Below, piece after piece: positions 22,800-36,721 of a stretch of DNA of 64,000 bases. Every line of letters begins with the position of its first letter. The stretch's first letter is position 1. The stretch spans positions 28,729,258 to 28,793,257 of the forward strand of contig CM052354.1 of NCBI GenBank assembly GCA_028551475.1. Direction: 5' to 3'. Below the pieces are notes generated by a model that was not told the DNA's origin, searched no databases, and saw only the letters and a list, made by a program, of their open reading frames with translations. This stretch comes from Casuarina equisetifolia (lineage: Eukaryota > Streptophyta > Magnoliopsida > Fagales > Casuarinaceae). A program made the position numbers and the translations under genes.

Positions 22800-24290
22800 C
22801 TAAGAAAACTTCAAATTTGCTGATAGGAGCTTCTAGTCAAGTTTAATCCAAAAGTTCCAAATTTTTTATTTTTTATTTTTTTCTGGAATCAACCATCGCA
22901 TTTGCTGATGTTTTCAGGGTCCAACCAAATAGCTCATTGGCTTATGGTAGACTTCCTTTTTCTCTTGCAACATCCTTTCTTCTCATGTCCCATAATATGA
23001 CAATCCCTCCCTAATTCCTTAGAGCTTTTCACAAATGTTGTCCACATCATTTAATTTCTATGAGGTGAGATTGTCTTAAAAAAAACCGAACTTAAAGTGA
23101 AATATGATATATGCAATGTTAATACACGAATGTGTTATCTAATATATTTTCTACTTTATTTTATTTCTACATAGTAACTTAATATGTAGGCCTTTTCTTT
23201 CTATATGAGTTAAGCTTATGTTATACTTTTTTAAATTATATAAGCTATGGTTATTATGCATAACTTTGTTGGTATTAATAAAATTTATCAAATTATTATT
23301 ATTTTTTTATTTATAAAAAAAATGTTAGTGCACATTGAAGTTATGTTACTTGTTTAAGGGTTTAGAGTCCATGCTCAAAAATAGTAGACATAAGAAATGG
23401 GTATTAAAGAGTCCAAGATAAGTTTCCTTTGAAGTGATATGTAATTACATTTAAAGTTGAGATATGCTTTACATAATGATCATTTTCTTGCCCTAGAAGA
23501 GGGGAAAATCATATAAGCAATTCATGACAACTTCTAGCATGTCATAGACTAGAGATGAACCCATATGAACAAGACCGGTTAACAATCTTTGCACTTTACT
23601 ATATCAATAGTTGACTCTACACACTTTCTTTCCTATAACAAAATTCCAAAAAAAATTCAAATTACAAGGCTAACGATGCTAATTCCAAAGAGTACTCAAC
23701 ATAAAGAGCTACTGGTGCTTGAAATTGACACACGATCTCCCATGATCTATAATTAACCATCGAAATCTACCATATACTGGAGTCAAGCCCAAACAAAGGG
23801 GCCAGAATCTACAAGCTGGAGGCGATACTCTTCCCGTAACTTTGCACAACAACATCGAGATGGCCTGGCCAAAGCAAAACAAGAATCTAGATTTACCGAC
23901 ATCAGCAACTCCATTATAACAAGTCTGTATGGATGTTGCATCTTGAGAATAGGTTCAATAAAACCTATTCGAGTAAAGTCTATAAGTGTAAACCATATGA
24001 ACTCAACAACTACCAAGACAGAAAGGCGGAATTACTTAAACACAACAAAAGCAATTAGCACCTACCAGGGAATAGCCTTCTCCCACCATATAACTCCTTC
24101 GCTAGGGGATTTCTGGCCCGATGATTAGCAGCAACCCAGCTTATGGTTTGAAACCCAACTATCTTTCCATTAGTTGACGTCACCACCTAAACTTCGACAC
24201 ACATAAGAGTGCAACGTAGGTGAAAAGCAAGGAAGATGAACGCTTATAAGGTAAGAAATCAACAAAAGAGGATATAGGCAGAATTTCCTT
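22800..24290. repeat. Segmental duplicate of 35970-37190 inside the UGT array
   Basis: Blocks such as cataatatgacaatccctcc, gatatgctttacataatgatc and tcttgccctagaagag occur in the same order here and at 35970-37190. A further partial copy lies at about 31380-31620. About 200 AT-rich bases (roughly 23140-23340) have no counterpart in the other copy. The segment ends with two exons of the conserved unknown gene. Confidence 0.7.
23783..24186 (-). pseudogene. Orphan last two exons of the conserved unknown gene
   Basis: Exon 7-like sequence (24066-24186, 121 bases, both splice sites kept) and exon 8-like sequence (from 23964 downward) duplicate 36937-37057 and 36722-36834. The reading frame is open but has drifted: MSRVAVNHWAANP reads ISWVAANHRARNP. 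The native stop (cgatgatga) is changed to cgatgttgt, so the frame runs on about 20 codons to 23783. No upstream exons are present. It is a stranded 3' gene fragment between UGT copies 2 and 3. Confidence 0.82.
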
Positions 24291-24594
24291 ACACATAGTT
24301 AGAGAAGTTCCTCCCTGGTAACTCTCTCTCCTTCGATTATTATGAGGGCTCATCGAATTATATAATACGCTTACAATTTCTAAGACTTATATTTATAGAT
24401 AAAGTGAGACAAACTCTGATTGAGAATATTTAAATTTTGACCTTCATCCTAATTTTGATTTCATGCTTAACAATCCCAAGAAATTTTATTTTTAAACAAG
24501 CTAAACTTCAAGCAACATTCAGAAAGTTTCAAAGGTAGTAGTTAAAACAAGTACAATTGAATAGCAATACAATTCAACCTCAAATAACACTAAG

Positions 24595-25944
24595 TCATTT
24601 GAGTAGGGAACCCAACTTTTGAACAAAATTATCCATGTAGGAGTTATGAATCTCTTCCCTAAGCAAGAACTCCCTCCATTTGGCGTGGTTGGCTCTAACC
24701 TCTTTCCCCATATTACTATCATCATCCATTACAGCCTTCACTGCCTCGAGCACGCCCGCCCTTGTAAATAGCCCGTCTTCTTCACCTCTCTCAATCTCAA
24801 CTCCTACTTTTAGATCTGCGGCCATCACTCTTGCATTGATGAAGTGATCCCCAATGTGTGGCAGCAACACCAATTGGCACTCGCTTACCAAGCCTTCAGA
24901 CAAAGAACCTGCCCCACAATGTGTCACAAAGCACCCCATCGAAGGGTGCCTCAGAATCAACTGCTGCTGAACCCATCCATCGTGAACAAATCCTCTTCCC
25001 ATAACTCTCTCTTCAAACCCTTCTGGCATTGCTGACTTTATCGTTTCTACTCCCATTGGTGGTTTTACAACAGCGAGAAAAGGAAAACCTGTTAGTTCAA
25101 AACCCAAAACCAGTTCTTGAAATTGATCCTTCTCTAGCATCCATTCGGTTCCCAGTGCACAGAATATCACAGACTTGGCCTTGAAGCTATCCAACCACTT
25201 CACCCATTTCTCATCTAATGCTGAAGTTGGTGGCTCTGGTACTATTGGGCCTGCAAGAATCACAAGCTTTGTAAATTGTTCTTCAAAATAATCACAGTAA
25301 GCCCCTTCCATCTCCCTACAGGCTCTGAAACTAACCGCATCTGATTCTCTAATTGAGGTCATTATCCGTTCCCTGAATGATATGTTCTGGCCAAAATCCA
25401 TCGTACTTAGGGCAGTTAGTTGTCGAGATTCATGAGCATGCAACTTAATAATCGAAGATGGAAAACTCGGCGGAGCTACCATAAAATCGGCCTTGTTTCT
25501 TTCTGGGCTCAGAAAGTACCCCATCGTTGGGCTAACAACGCTATGACGTATAGACTTGATGCCTAATCGACGTGCCAAAGCTGGTAACCAGTGCGTAAAA
25601 TCATGGAAAATGAACTGGGGCTTGAGTTTGCAAAGAGAAGCTTCAAGTGTTGGTTTTGTAAGGTCCATGGCAGTCACGAGAAGGGAGTATAAGGTGGAAG
25701 GAACATCTGCAGTTGTTTCAGTCCCGGACGGGAGGCCATCTACGTTAGGAACAGTTATTGGGATGAAAGAAATGAGGTCTTTGTGAAGATTGAAAGGCTC
25801 TAGCTTAGCTTGAGTTTTGTTCGGCAAGAAGAAAGAGATTTTGTGGCCTCGCGCAGCGAGTTTATTGGAAATATGCAGGAATGGTATTAGATGGCCCATG
25901 GCGAACCACGGATACATGGCTATGTGAAAGGGTTTGTCGCTCAT
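24595..25944 (-). CDS. UGT79-like UDP-glycosyltransferase, intact (copy 3)
   Basis: A single-exon 449-residue family-1 glycosyltransferase. The start [18 protein letters not shown] and overall pattern fit the UGT79 group, whose known members add a second sugar to flavonoid or anthocyanin glycosides; the substrate here is not known. Catalytic His18 (PWFAMGH) and its partner Asp115 (FIFHDF) are present. The PSPG box runs from Trp324 to residue 367 with HCG at 342-344 and GSLSEG following. Position 44 of the box is His367 (GDHF) where the other copies have Gln (GDQ); in this enzyme class Gln often goes with glucose and His with galactose. No signal peptide or membrane anchor is seen, so a cytosolic enzyme is expected. 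Upstream lies aaattgcag|gtgtatatc, a likely leader acceptor. No lesion found. Confidence 0.92.
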   Translation of the reverse strand: MSDKPFHIAMYPWFAMGHLIPFLHISNKLAARGHKISFFLPNKTQAKLEPFNLHKDLISFIPITVPNVDGLPSGTETTADVPSTLYSLLVTAMDLTKPTLEASLCKLKPQFIFHDFTHWLPALARRLGIKSIRHSVVSPTMGYFLSPERNKADFMVAPPSFPSSIIKLHAHESRQLTALSTMDFGQNISFRERIMTSIRESDAVSFRACREMEGAYCDYFEEQFTKLVILAGPIVPEPPTSALDEKWVKWLDSFKAKSVIFCALGTEWMLEKDQFQELVLGFELTGFPFLAVVKPPMGVETIKSAMPEGFEERVMGRGFVHDGWVQQQLILRHPSMGCFVTHCGAGSLSEGLVSECQLVLLPHIGDHFINARVMAADLKVGVEIERGEEDGLFTRAGVLEAVKAVMDDDSNMGKEVRANHAKWREFLLREEIHNSYMDNFVQKLGSLLK

Positions 25945-27010
25945 ATTTCCAGCAAAAGTAACAGAATACTGTGAAGAATCGTGAGGATGAATTCGTCAGG
26001 CGCAGAGGGTTAGTGAACTCTCTGATATACACCTGCAATTTCGCAATTTCAAAACCACAAATGTTTAAGAACATAAAGATTGTCAAAGCGTGTGACACAA
26101 ACACATAGTGCCAAAGATTTTTTTTTTTAATAAATATGTAACTTTATTTATTGAATAATAATATAGTATAAAAATTTAGTAACATATCTTACCATTACAA
26201 TTTATCTAAAAGAAAATTGAATGTGAAAATCTTCTAACTAAAATATAATAAAATATTCGTCTAAGAGAGTTTAATATTCTTAAATTCGTCAAGCACAGTC
26301 TCAAAGATTAACCTACATTAAAGTGTGATTAAAAGTTGGCACTAGATCTCACGTTTAGCCAAATCCACTAGGTCAGCCATCTTTTGAGCTAAACATGGTT
26401 TCCTTTCTCTTTATTTAGTAAGGATTGTGCTAAAACGACATGTGTTTACATTATGCATAAGAGTTCAAAAAAGCTTTCCATAATTTTCAGAAGACTCAAG
26501 ATTTTTGTTGAAACAAAGCATTCAAATGTTGCAAAGCCATTGAGAGAGTACAGCTCAAAAGAGTTTGATGAATTCTAGAGAGACGAAGACTTTGAACACT
26601 AACAAACGGTTAGTTATGCTCTCTTCTAGAAATGTATATATGGAATATCCAAGTATATGATCTTCTAGAAAAAGCTACAACTATATGTACAATCTTTCAA
26701 GTATTCTGAAATGGTATATACCTACAATCTATCAGATTATCTCGATATTAATTCAGAGTATTCCAGGTGTGGAATATCAGAGAACAATTTATAAATTACA
26801 TGGGGAAAGTTTGACCAATAAAAAGAAATGAGTACCTTACAAAGAGTAACTTAGCTTCCACACCTTTTTTACCATCTCCGTGTTGTTCTAGCTAAATAAA
26901 ATTATTGCTTATACTATACTACCTTCTTTCATTCCAAGCTAATAGCGCTGAATCCTGCAGTTATGCTTCATTCTAAGTCAGCATGAGGCAGAATATAAAT
27001 GGTTTTAGCC
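25945..27010. other. 5' flank of UGT copy 3
   Basis: No gene. Contains the conserved UGT promoter-side block (about 26300-26400) and otherwise AT-rich unique sequence. Confidence 0.45.
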
Positions 27011-27240
27011 ACAAACAGCTATATCCACACTGGTTCTCCTTTAATCACAACATAAATCTTGTGAAATGGAAACCCCGCAGAGAGAAGGAACAAAAACCCA
27101 GAACCATATTGAAAAAGAGCATCATACACATGCCATTACCTCAGGTTTGATTGGCCCTCTGGCCACTGGTACAGATTCGAATAGTCCAATATCGGTCCCC
27201 TGCTCTCTCTCTCTCTCTCTCTCCACCCCACCCCACCTTC
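27010..27240 (-). repeat. Second leader-like module type, copy 1
   Basis: A block with atatccacactggtt, cttgtgaaatggaaa and catcatacacatgccattacc. It recurs at about 48920-49085 upstream of a reductase and, truncated, at about 56990-57110 upstream of another. On the minus strand it also shows a donor-like site (cctgag|gtaatggc, about 27139-27140). A CT repeat lies at about 27200-27221. Confidence 0.5.
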
Positions 27241-27394
27241 CCTATCTCGCTCTGGCCCATAATGAAAATCCCACATACGAAATAAACAACCAACGAGTTG
27301 TGTTTAAATGTAAAATTTATTCCTATAATTTATAAATTATATTTTAAATTAAATTAAAACACGTATTATTTTAAATTGAATACTATGTCAAGCA

Positions 27395-27780
27395 TAAGAC
27401 CAAGGTGGGACAAAGAGAAAGATCTAAACATGGAAGCGATCAAAACAGAAAGTTTGTCAGAACCCAATTTCTTAAATGCTTAAAAGTGTAAGAACCCAGA
27501 CAAAGAATCATTTGGTTTCGTAGTGACTCAAGGTGAAGCAAAAATTACAAATGGCGTTACCTGAGGATTGGTGATCGGAGAACCACCGTTGATTAGCGTA
27601 CTTGGCAGAGGTCAAACCTCTTCATCAGCGACCCTCCCCCTCCTCCGCCTCTCTTCTCTCTCTTTCCCCTTCTTTCGCCGATTGTTCTTATCAACGCTGC
27701 CGACAGTCAGTCGGGACTTCATTTCTGGTATTGGCTTGCTTCTGTCTCTACTGTTTCTTCGTTGAAAAAGAGCAACAACG
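27395..27780 (-). repeat. Leader-like dispersed module, copy 4
   Basis: Same family as 5700-6330, sense to the UGT array. The core gattagcgtacttggcagagg and cctcttcatcagcgac is nearly the same as at 15880-15925, and the donor-like cctcag|gtaacgcc lies at about 27559-27560. It lies about 1.5 kb upstream of UGT copy 3 and just downstream of the UGT remnant at 27955. Confidence 0.6.
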
Positions 27781-27954
27781 CGACAAGCAAAGGCAAACGA
27801 ATCTTGCCATATCTTTGTCACACCCAGATATAATATAAAATAACAAATATATTTTAATTAAATAAAAAAATGCCATGAAGAATAAAGAATTTTCAGAAGA
27901 AACTTAAACAAGAAGAAATGAGAAAAAGGAAGAAATGTTAAGTTCCTTACAAAT

Positions 27955-28380
27955 TGAGTTTTGGTTGGCGGAGAAAGAGATTTCGTGGCCTCTCTCAACA
28001 TTGAATTATTATTGCAAACAAAATTTGAAAAACATGTTCTATTACAAGGAGAGATTGATCTATTGAACGAATTATCAACTCTTCCTTAAAACTAGATAAT
28101 ATGATCCATCCTAATTCTATTTAATTCAATCGCGATCAAAATTCAAAAGTGTTGCATTACTGACGCTGTGATGCCAACGTTCATCTTCCAAGCATCTCAC
28201 TCCCGTTGTCACTCTATTTGATTACCCTCTCTTTCTTTCTAAAGAAAAGCCAAACACTTTGGCTTGGGTTGAAGAAGACAGAGAATACGTGCTAATGCAA
28301 AAACATCACATTCCTATGAAAGATGACTGGAGTTCAAAAATTGTCTTCCTAATGCATTTTTTTTAAAAGGGCTAATTGCA
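27955..28380 (-). pseudogene. UGT79-like gene remnant
   Basis: About 27960-28010 encodes, on the minus strand, the segment ERGHEISFSPPTKTQ, which matches residues near 31-45 of the intact copies. About 28265-28380 matches the 5' flank of UGT copy 1 (19095-19210). Between them the gene start is replaced by other sequence, including a 43-base stretch (about 28006-28048) that is identical at 35983-36025. Only traces of a fifth UGT unit remain. Confidence 0.7.
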
Positions 28381-28902
28381 GCACATTTTTTAAAGTTCTA
28401 AGGCTATAGTTTTGGCTGACAGAACAATAAATTAAGATTATCTTTACCAAAAAAAAAAAGATGCTCAAAGATTGATATTTATTGTATAAGAGTGCACAAC
28501 TCCCAACCAATCTATTCATTATTTTATAAATGGATGCTGATCAGGCAACAAACAAGTGCATAACAATTAGAAGAACACTAATACTTTTACATGCTTTAAG
28601 ATAAATTAACTATTACATTCACAAACATATAACTGAGAAGGGATTTGTATACCCATTGGAGACATAAGAGAATTTTTAGGCATCTCTTTCTCTCTTTCTT
28701 TTATAGACGACGTGGGACCAACCCAAATTATAAATATCACAATTTTATTGTTAATCCTACTATTGATATCATACTTGACAATTCCAAATATTTTTATTCA
28801 AAGCAAGCCAAACTTTAGGCAATATTCAGAAAGTTTCAAAGATAGGCGTAAGAACAAGTACAGTGTAATACCGATACAATTTGCACCTAAAGTAACACTA
28901 AC
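28381..28902. other. 3' flank of UGT copy 4
   Basis: No gene. Resembles the 3' flanks of UGT copies 1 and 2 (for example taaattaagattatctttacc and agcaagccaaactt), so it belongs to the tandem UGT unit. Confidence 0.5.
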
Positions 28903-30255
28903 TTATTCAAGCAGAGAACGCAACTTTTGAACAAAACTATCAATGTAGGAGTTCTGAACCTCTTCTTTCAACAAAAACTCCCTCCATTTGGTGTGGTTGG
29001 CTCTCACCTCTTTCCCCACATTACTGTCAACATCCATTACAACCTTCACTGCCTCACACACGCTTGCCCTTGTAAACAAACCGTCTTCTTCACCTTTCTC
29101 TATCTCAACTCCCACTTTTAGATCTCCGGTCATCAGTCTTGCATTGATGATCTGATCACCGAAGTGTGGCAATAGCACTAATTGGCACTCGCTTACCATG
29201 CCCTCAGACAAAGAACCTGACCCGCAATGTGTCACAAAGCACCCCACCGAAGGGTGCCCCAAAATCAACTGCTGCTGCACCCAACCCTCGTAAACAACCC
29301 CTCTACCCTTAACTCTCTCTTCAAACCCTTCAGGCAATGCTGACTTGATTGTTTCTACACCCATTGGTGGTTTTAGAGCAGCGAGAAAAGGAATACCTGT
29401 TAGTTCAAAACCCAAAACCAGTTCTTCAAACTGATCCTTCTCTAATATGCATTCGCTTCCCAGTGCACAGAATATCACAGACTTGGCCTTGAAGCTATTT
29501 AGCCACTTCGCCCATTTCTCATCTAATGCAGAAGTTGGAGGCTCTGGCACTACTGGCCCTGCAAGAATCACAGGCTTTCTAAATTGTTCTTCAAAATAAT
29601 CACAGTAAGCCCCTTCCATCTCCCTACAAGCTCTAAAACTGATCGCATCTGATTCTCTGGTGGAGGTCATTAGCCGTTCCCTGAGTGACATTTTCTGGCA
29701 CGATCTCTTCATACTTAGAGCAATTAGTTGTCGAGATTCATGGGCACGCAACTTGATAACCGAAGGTGGAAAACTTGGCGGAGCTACCATAAAATCTACA
29801 TCTTCTCTTTCTGGACTCATAAAGTAACCCATAGCTGGGCTAACAACAACGCTATGAAATATAGATTTTATGTTTTGTCGTCGTGCCAGAGCTGGTAACC
29901 AGTAGGTAAAATCATAGAAAATGAACTGGGGCTTCAGTTCGCTAAGAAAAGCTTCAACCGCTGGTTCTGTAAGGTCCATGGCAGTAACGAGGAGGGAGCG
30001 TAAGTTGGAAGGAACATCGGCAGTTGTTTCAGTACCCGGAGGGAGGCCATCTACGTGCGGAACGGTGATTGGGATGAAAGAAATGAGGTCTTTGTGCAGA
30101 TTGAAAGGCTCTAGCGTAGCTTGAGTTTTGGTTGGTAAGAAGAAAGATATTCTGTGGCCTTTCTCAGCAAGTTTATTGGAAAGATGCAGGAATGGTGTTA
30201 GGTGGCCCATGGCAAACCACGGGTACATGGCTATGTGAAAGGGCTTGTCGCTCAT
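28903..30255 (-). CDS. UGT79-like UDP-glycosyltransferase, intact (copy 4)
   Basis: A single-exon 450-residue family-1 glycosyltransferase, closest in layout to copy 3 and one residue longer (HSVVVSPAMG). Catalytic His18 and Asp115 (FIFYDF) are conserved. The PSPG box runs from Trp325 to Gln368 (WVQQQLILGHPS, THCGSGSLSEG, GDQ), the Gln ending usual for UDP-glucose users. It has no signal peptide or membrane segment. Known UGT79 enzymes extend the sugar chain of flavonoid glycosides or use related phenolics; the substrate is not inferable here. It is the most distal intact unit of the array, with a leader-like module about 0.6 kb upstream (30835-31110). Confidence 0.93.
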   Translation of the reverse strand: MSDKPFHIAMYPWFAMGHLTPFLHLSNKLAEKGHRISFFLPTKTQATLEPFNLHKDLISFIPITVPHVDGLPPGTETTADVPSNLRSLLVTAMDLTEPAVEAFLSELKPQFIFYDFTYWLPALARRQNIKSIFHSVVVSPAMGYFMSPEREDVDFMVAPPSFPPSVIKLRAHESRQLIALSMKRSCQKMSLRERLMTSTRESDAISFRACREMEGAYCDYFEEQFRKPVILAGPVVPEPPTSALDEKWAKWLNSFKAKSVIFCALGSECILEKDQFEELVLGFELTGIPFLAALKPPMGVETIKSALPEGFEERVKGRGVVYEGWVQQQLILGHPSVGCFVTHCGSGSLSEGMVSECQLVLLPHFGDQIINARLMTGDLKVGVEIEKGEEDGLFTRASVCEAVKVVMDVDSNVGKEVRANHTKWREFLLKEEVQNSYIDSFVQKLRSLLE

Positions 30256-30834
30256 ATTTGCAGTAGAACTGACAGAATACCGCTGAATCGTTAGGAAGAA
30301 TAGTCAAGCGTTGAGCCTAAACAAACTCTCTGATATACACTTACAATTTTGCAATTTCAAAACACCAAAAATTTCAAGAATTTAGAGATTGTGAAAGCTT
30401 ATGATTAAACGCATGTTTCACTTGCGTACTTCAGAACTGTCTAACATGTAAAAGTTGAAGCTTTTGTTGGTTCTGACTAAAACACTTGGTCCTAGAGAGT
30501 AACCTGCATTAAAGTGATTGAAGGTTGGAACTAGACCTCAAGTTCTGCCCAAACCACTAGATCATGGTTTTTTTTTTGAATAATTTAATAATTTAAAATA
30601 ATAACCAAACTTTGTTTGATGACTTAAATTAAAAAGCAACAACTCACTTTAGAATATACTACAGTCAATAAAAATATAATTGAGGAAATTCGAATCTAAG
30701 ATCCTTTCTTCACATAATCACCCTATATTTAGAGGAAAACATGTTTTTCATTCTCTTTATTTGTTAATGATTATGCTAGACTAACACGTGTTTACATCAT
30801 GCATGAGGGTTCAGAAACAAAACGGAAAAAGCAT

Positions 30835-31110
30835 TCAAATATTGCAAACCAAATTGAGGAAATGAGTACAACTCAGAAGGCAATACCTGGGGGTTTGGTG
30901 ATCGGAGAATCGCCGTTTAATTATCGACCCTCCCCCTTCTCCCCCTCTCCCTTCTTTCATAGCTTGTTCTGATCAAAACTGCCGAGCAATAAGTCGGCAC
31001 TGTTGTTGTTGACTTCATATTTGGTATTCGCGTGCTTCTGTGTCTTTACTCTCTCCTTGTAGATTAAAAAAAGACCAACAACGAGACGTGAAGGCTAAGG
31101 AACCCTAGCA
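30835..31110 (-). repeat. Leader-like dispersed module, copy 5 (upstream of UGT copy 4)
   Basis: Shorter member of the 5700-6330 family: gtttggtgatcggagaatcgcc, then C/T-rich sequence and cttgttctgatcaa. The donor-like site reads ccccag|gtattgcc on the minus strand (about 30886). Its position 0.6 kb upstream and in sense with UGT copy 4 fits a leader exon. Confidence 0.6.
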
Positions 31111-32458
31111 CTCCCACACGACAATATAAAATTACAAGATATTATGTTATTCAAATTTAAATAAAAAAAATATGCCATAAAGAATAAAGAATTTTCAGAT
31201 GAAATTTAAATAAGAAGAAATGACAAAAAAAAGAAAGATATATTCTAGAAACTTTAAATTTGTTAGTATCAATAAGCGTCCAACTCAATTAATAATTGGT
31301 GCTACTTGGGACCAAAGAGGTCTAAGTTTGTTACACAACCCTCTTTCCTTCACCTACTAAGAAAGAAAAACTTCAAATTTGTTGATATGAGCTTTTCGGT
31401 CAGGTTCGACACTAAAGTTCCAAATAATTTCTTTGGATCATCCTGGCATTTTCTAATGTTTTGCATGTCAGACCAAACAACCCATCAGCTTATTGTAGAC
31501 TTCCTTTTTCTCTCGCAACATCCTTCTTGAGTCCCATAATATGACATCCCTCCTTGTTCCCTTAGAGCTCTTCACATATATTGCCCAGAGCAGTAGTTAT
31601 CAGAGAAGGCAGGGAGACTACGAGGAAGACACTAGTCTTTTCTTCTCCTAATTTATTCTTTAGTGAAGTTTAAATTAATCATTCACGTTTAATACAACTT
31701 GTGCTTTCTTTGAAGACTTTTTGAAGAAGTCAAAAGTAAAAGGCATAGGCTTGTCTGAGGAAGGCTCTATCAGCTGATGCAATAATGGAGTTGATATTAT
31801 GTTTACTAATGTCGAAAAGTTTATTAATTAAACTTTCTCTAGTATTTCTTATAAATGAAGTTGAGAAATTTTATATTTTATACTATTTAATGATAGAAAT
31901 ACAACAATAATGTGAAAAGTTATTTGTTAACTTTAGGCCTATAAAATCTCTAAATATCGTAAGTATTTCTGTGATATTTCTTTTACTTTTGATATATATA
32001 AATTCATTGTTGCGAGAAATAAATAATATTCAAAAATTTATTCTTAAAGGTTATTTCTTCAAATATATAAGATATTTTTAAATAATATTTAAATTACTTA
32101 AGACTTTTGATCACACCATTCTTAACAAATAAAATCAATGTACGTATATATGATGTCACATTCAAAAGATTGAAGCTAAAATCACAAACGCATCCTTCTA
32201 TATGTTTGTTGTGTTGAATAATGTTCATCATCCCTTAACGACAAGAGTAAGCATACTTTGTTGTCCTTCCATCAATTGCAGAAGTAAAAGCGCATGAACA
32301 CTTGTGGTTACATTGCTAAAAGGCATATTACTTTTTATTTCAACTGCATTTACTAGGAAAAGCCATTTGGCCACGATCCTTAAATACACTTCATGCAACC
32401 AAAAACAGGATATCGGCACACAGTAATACTAAATAGATGCCCCAAATACATGCCTAAA
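31111..32458. other. Spacer between the UGT and reductase arrays
   Basis: No gene. About 31380-31620 is a third copy of the segment at 22800 and 35970. About 31625-31690 (cactagtcttttcttctc, gaagtttaaattaatcatt) also occurs inside an intron of the unknown gene (38158-38225). About 31700-31870 is the 3' flank shared with the reductases at 45410-45610 and 53440-53640. Confidence 0.55.
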
Positions 32459-36721
<4,263 letters not shown>

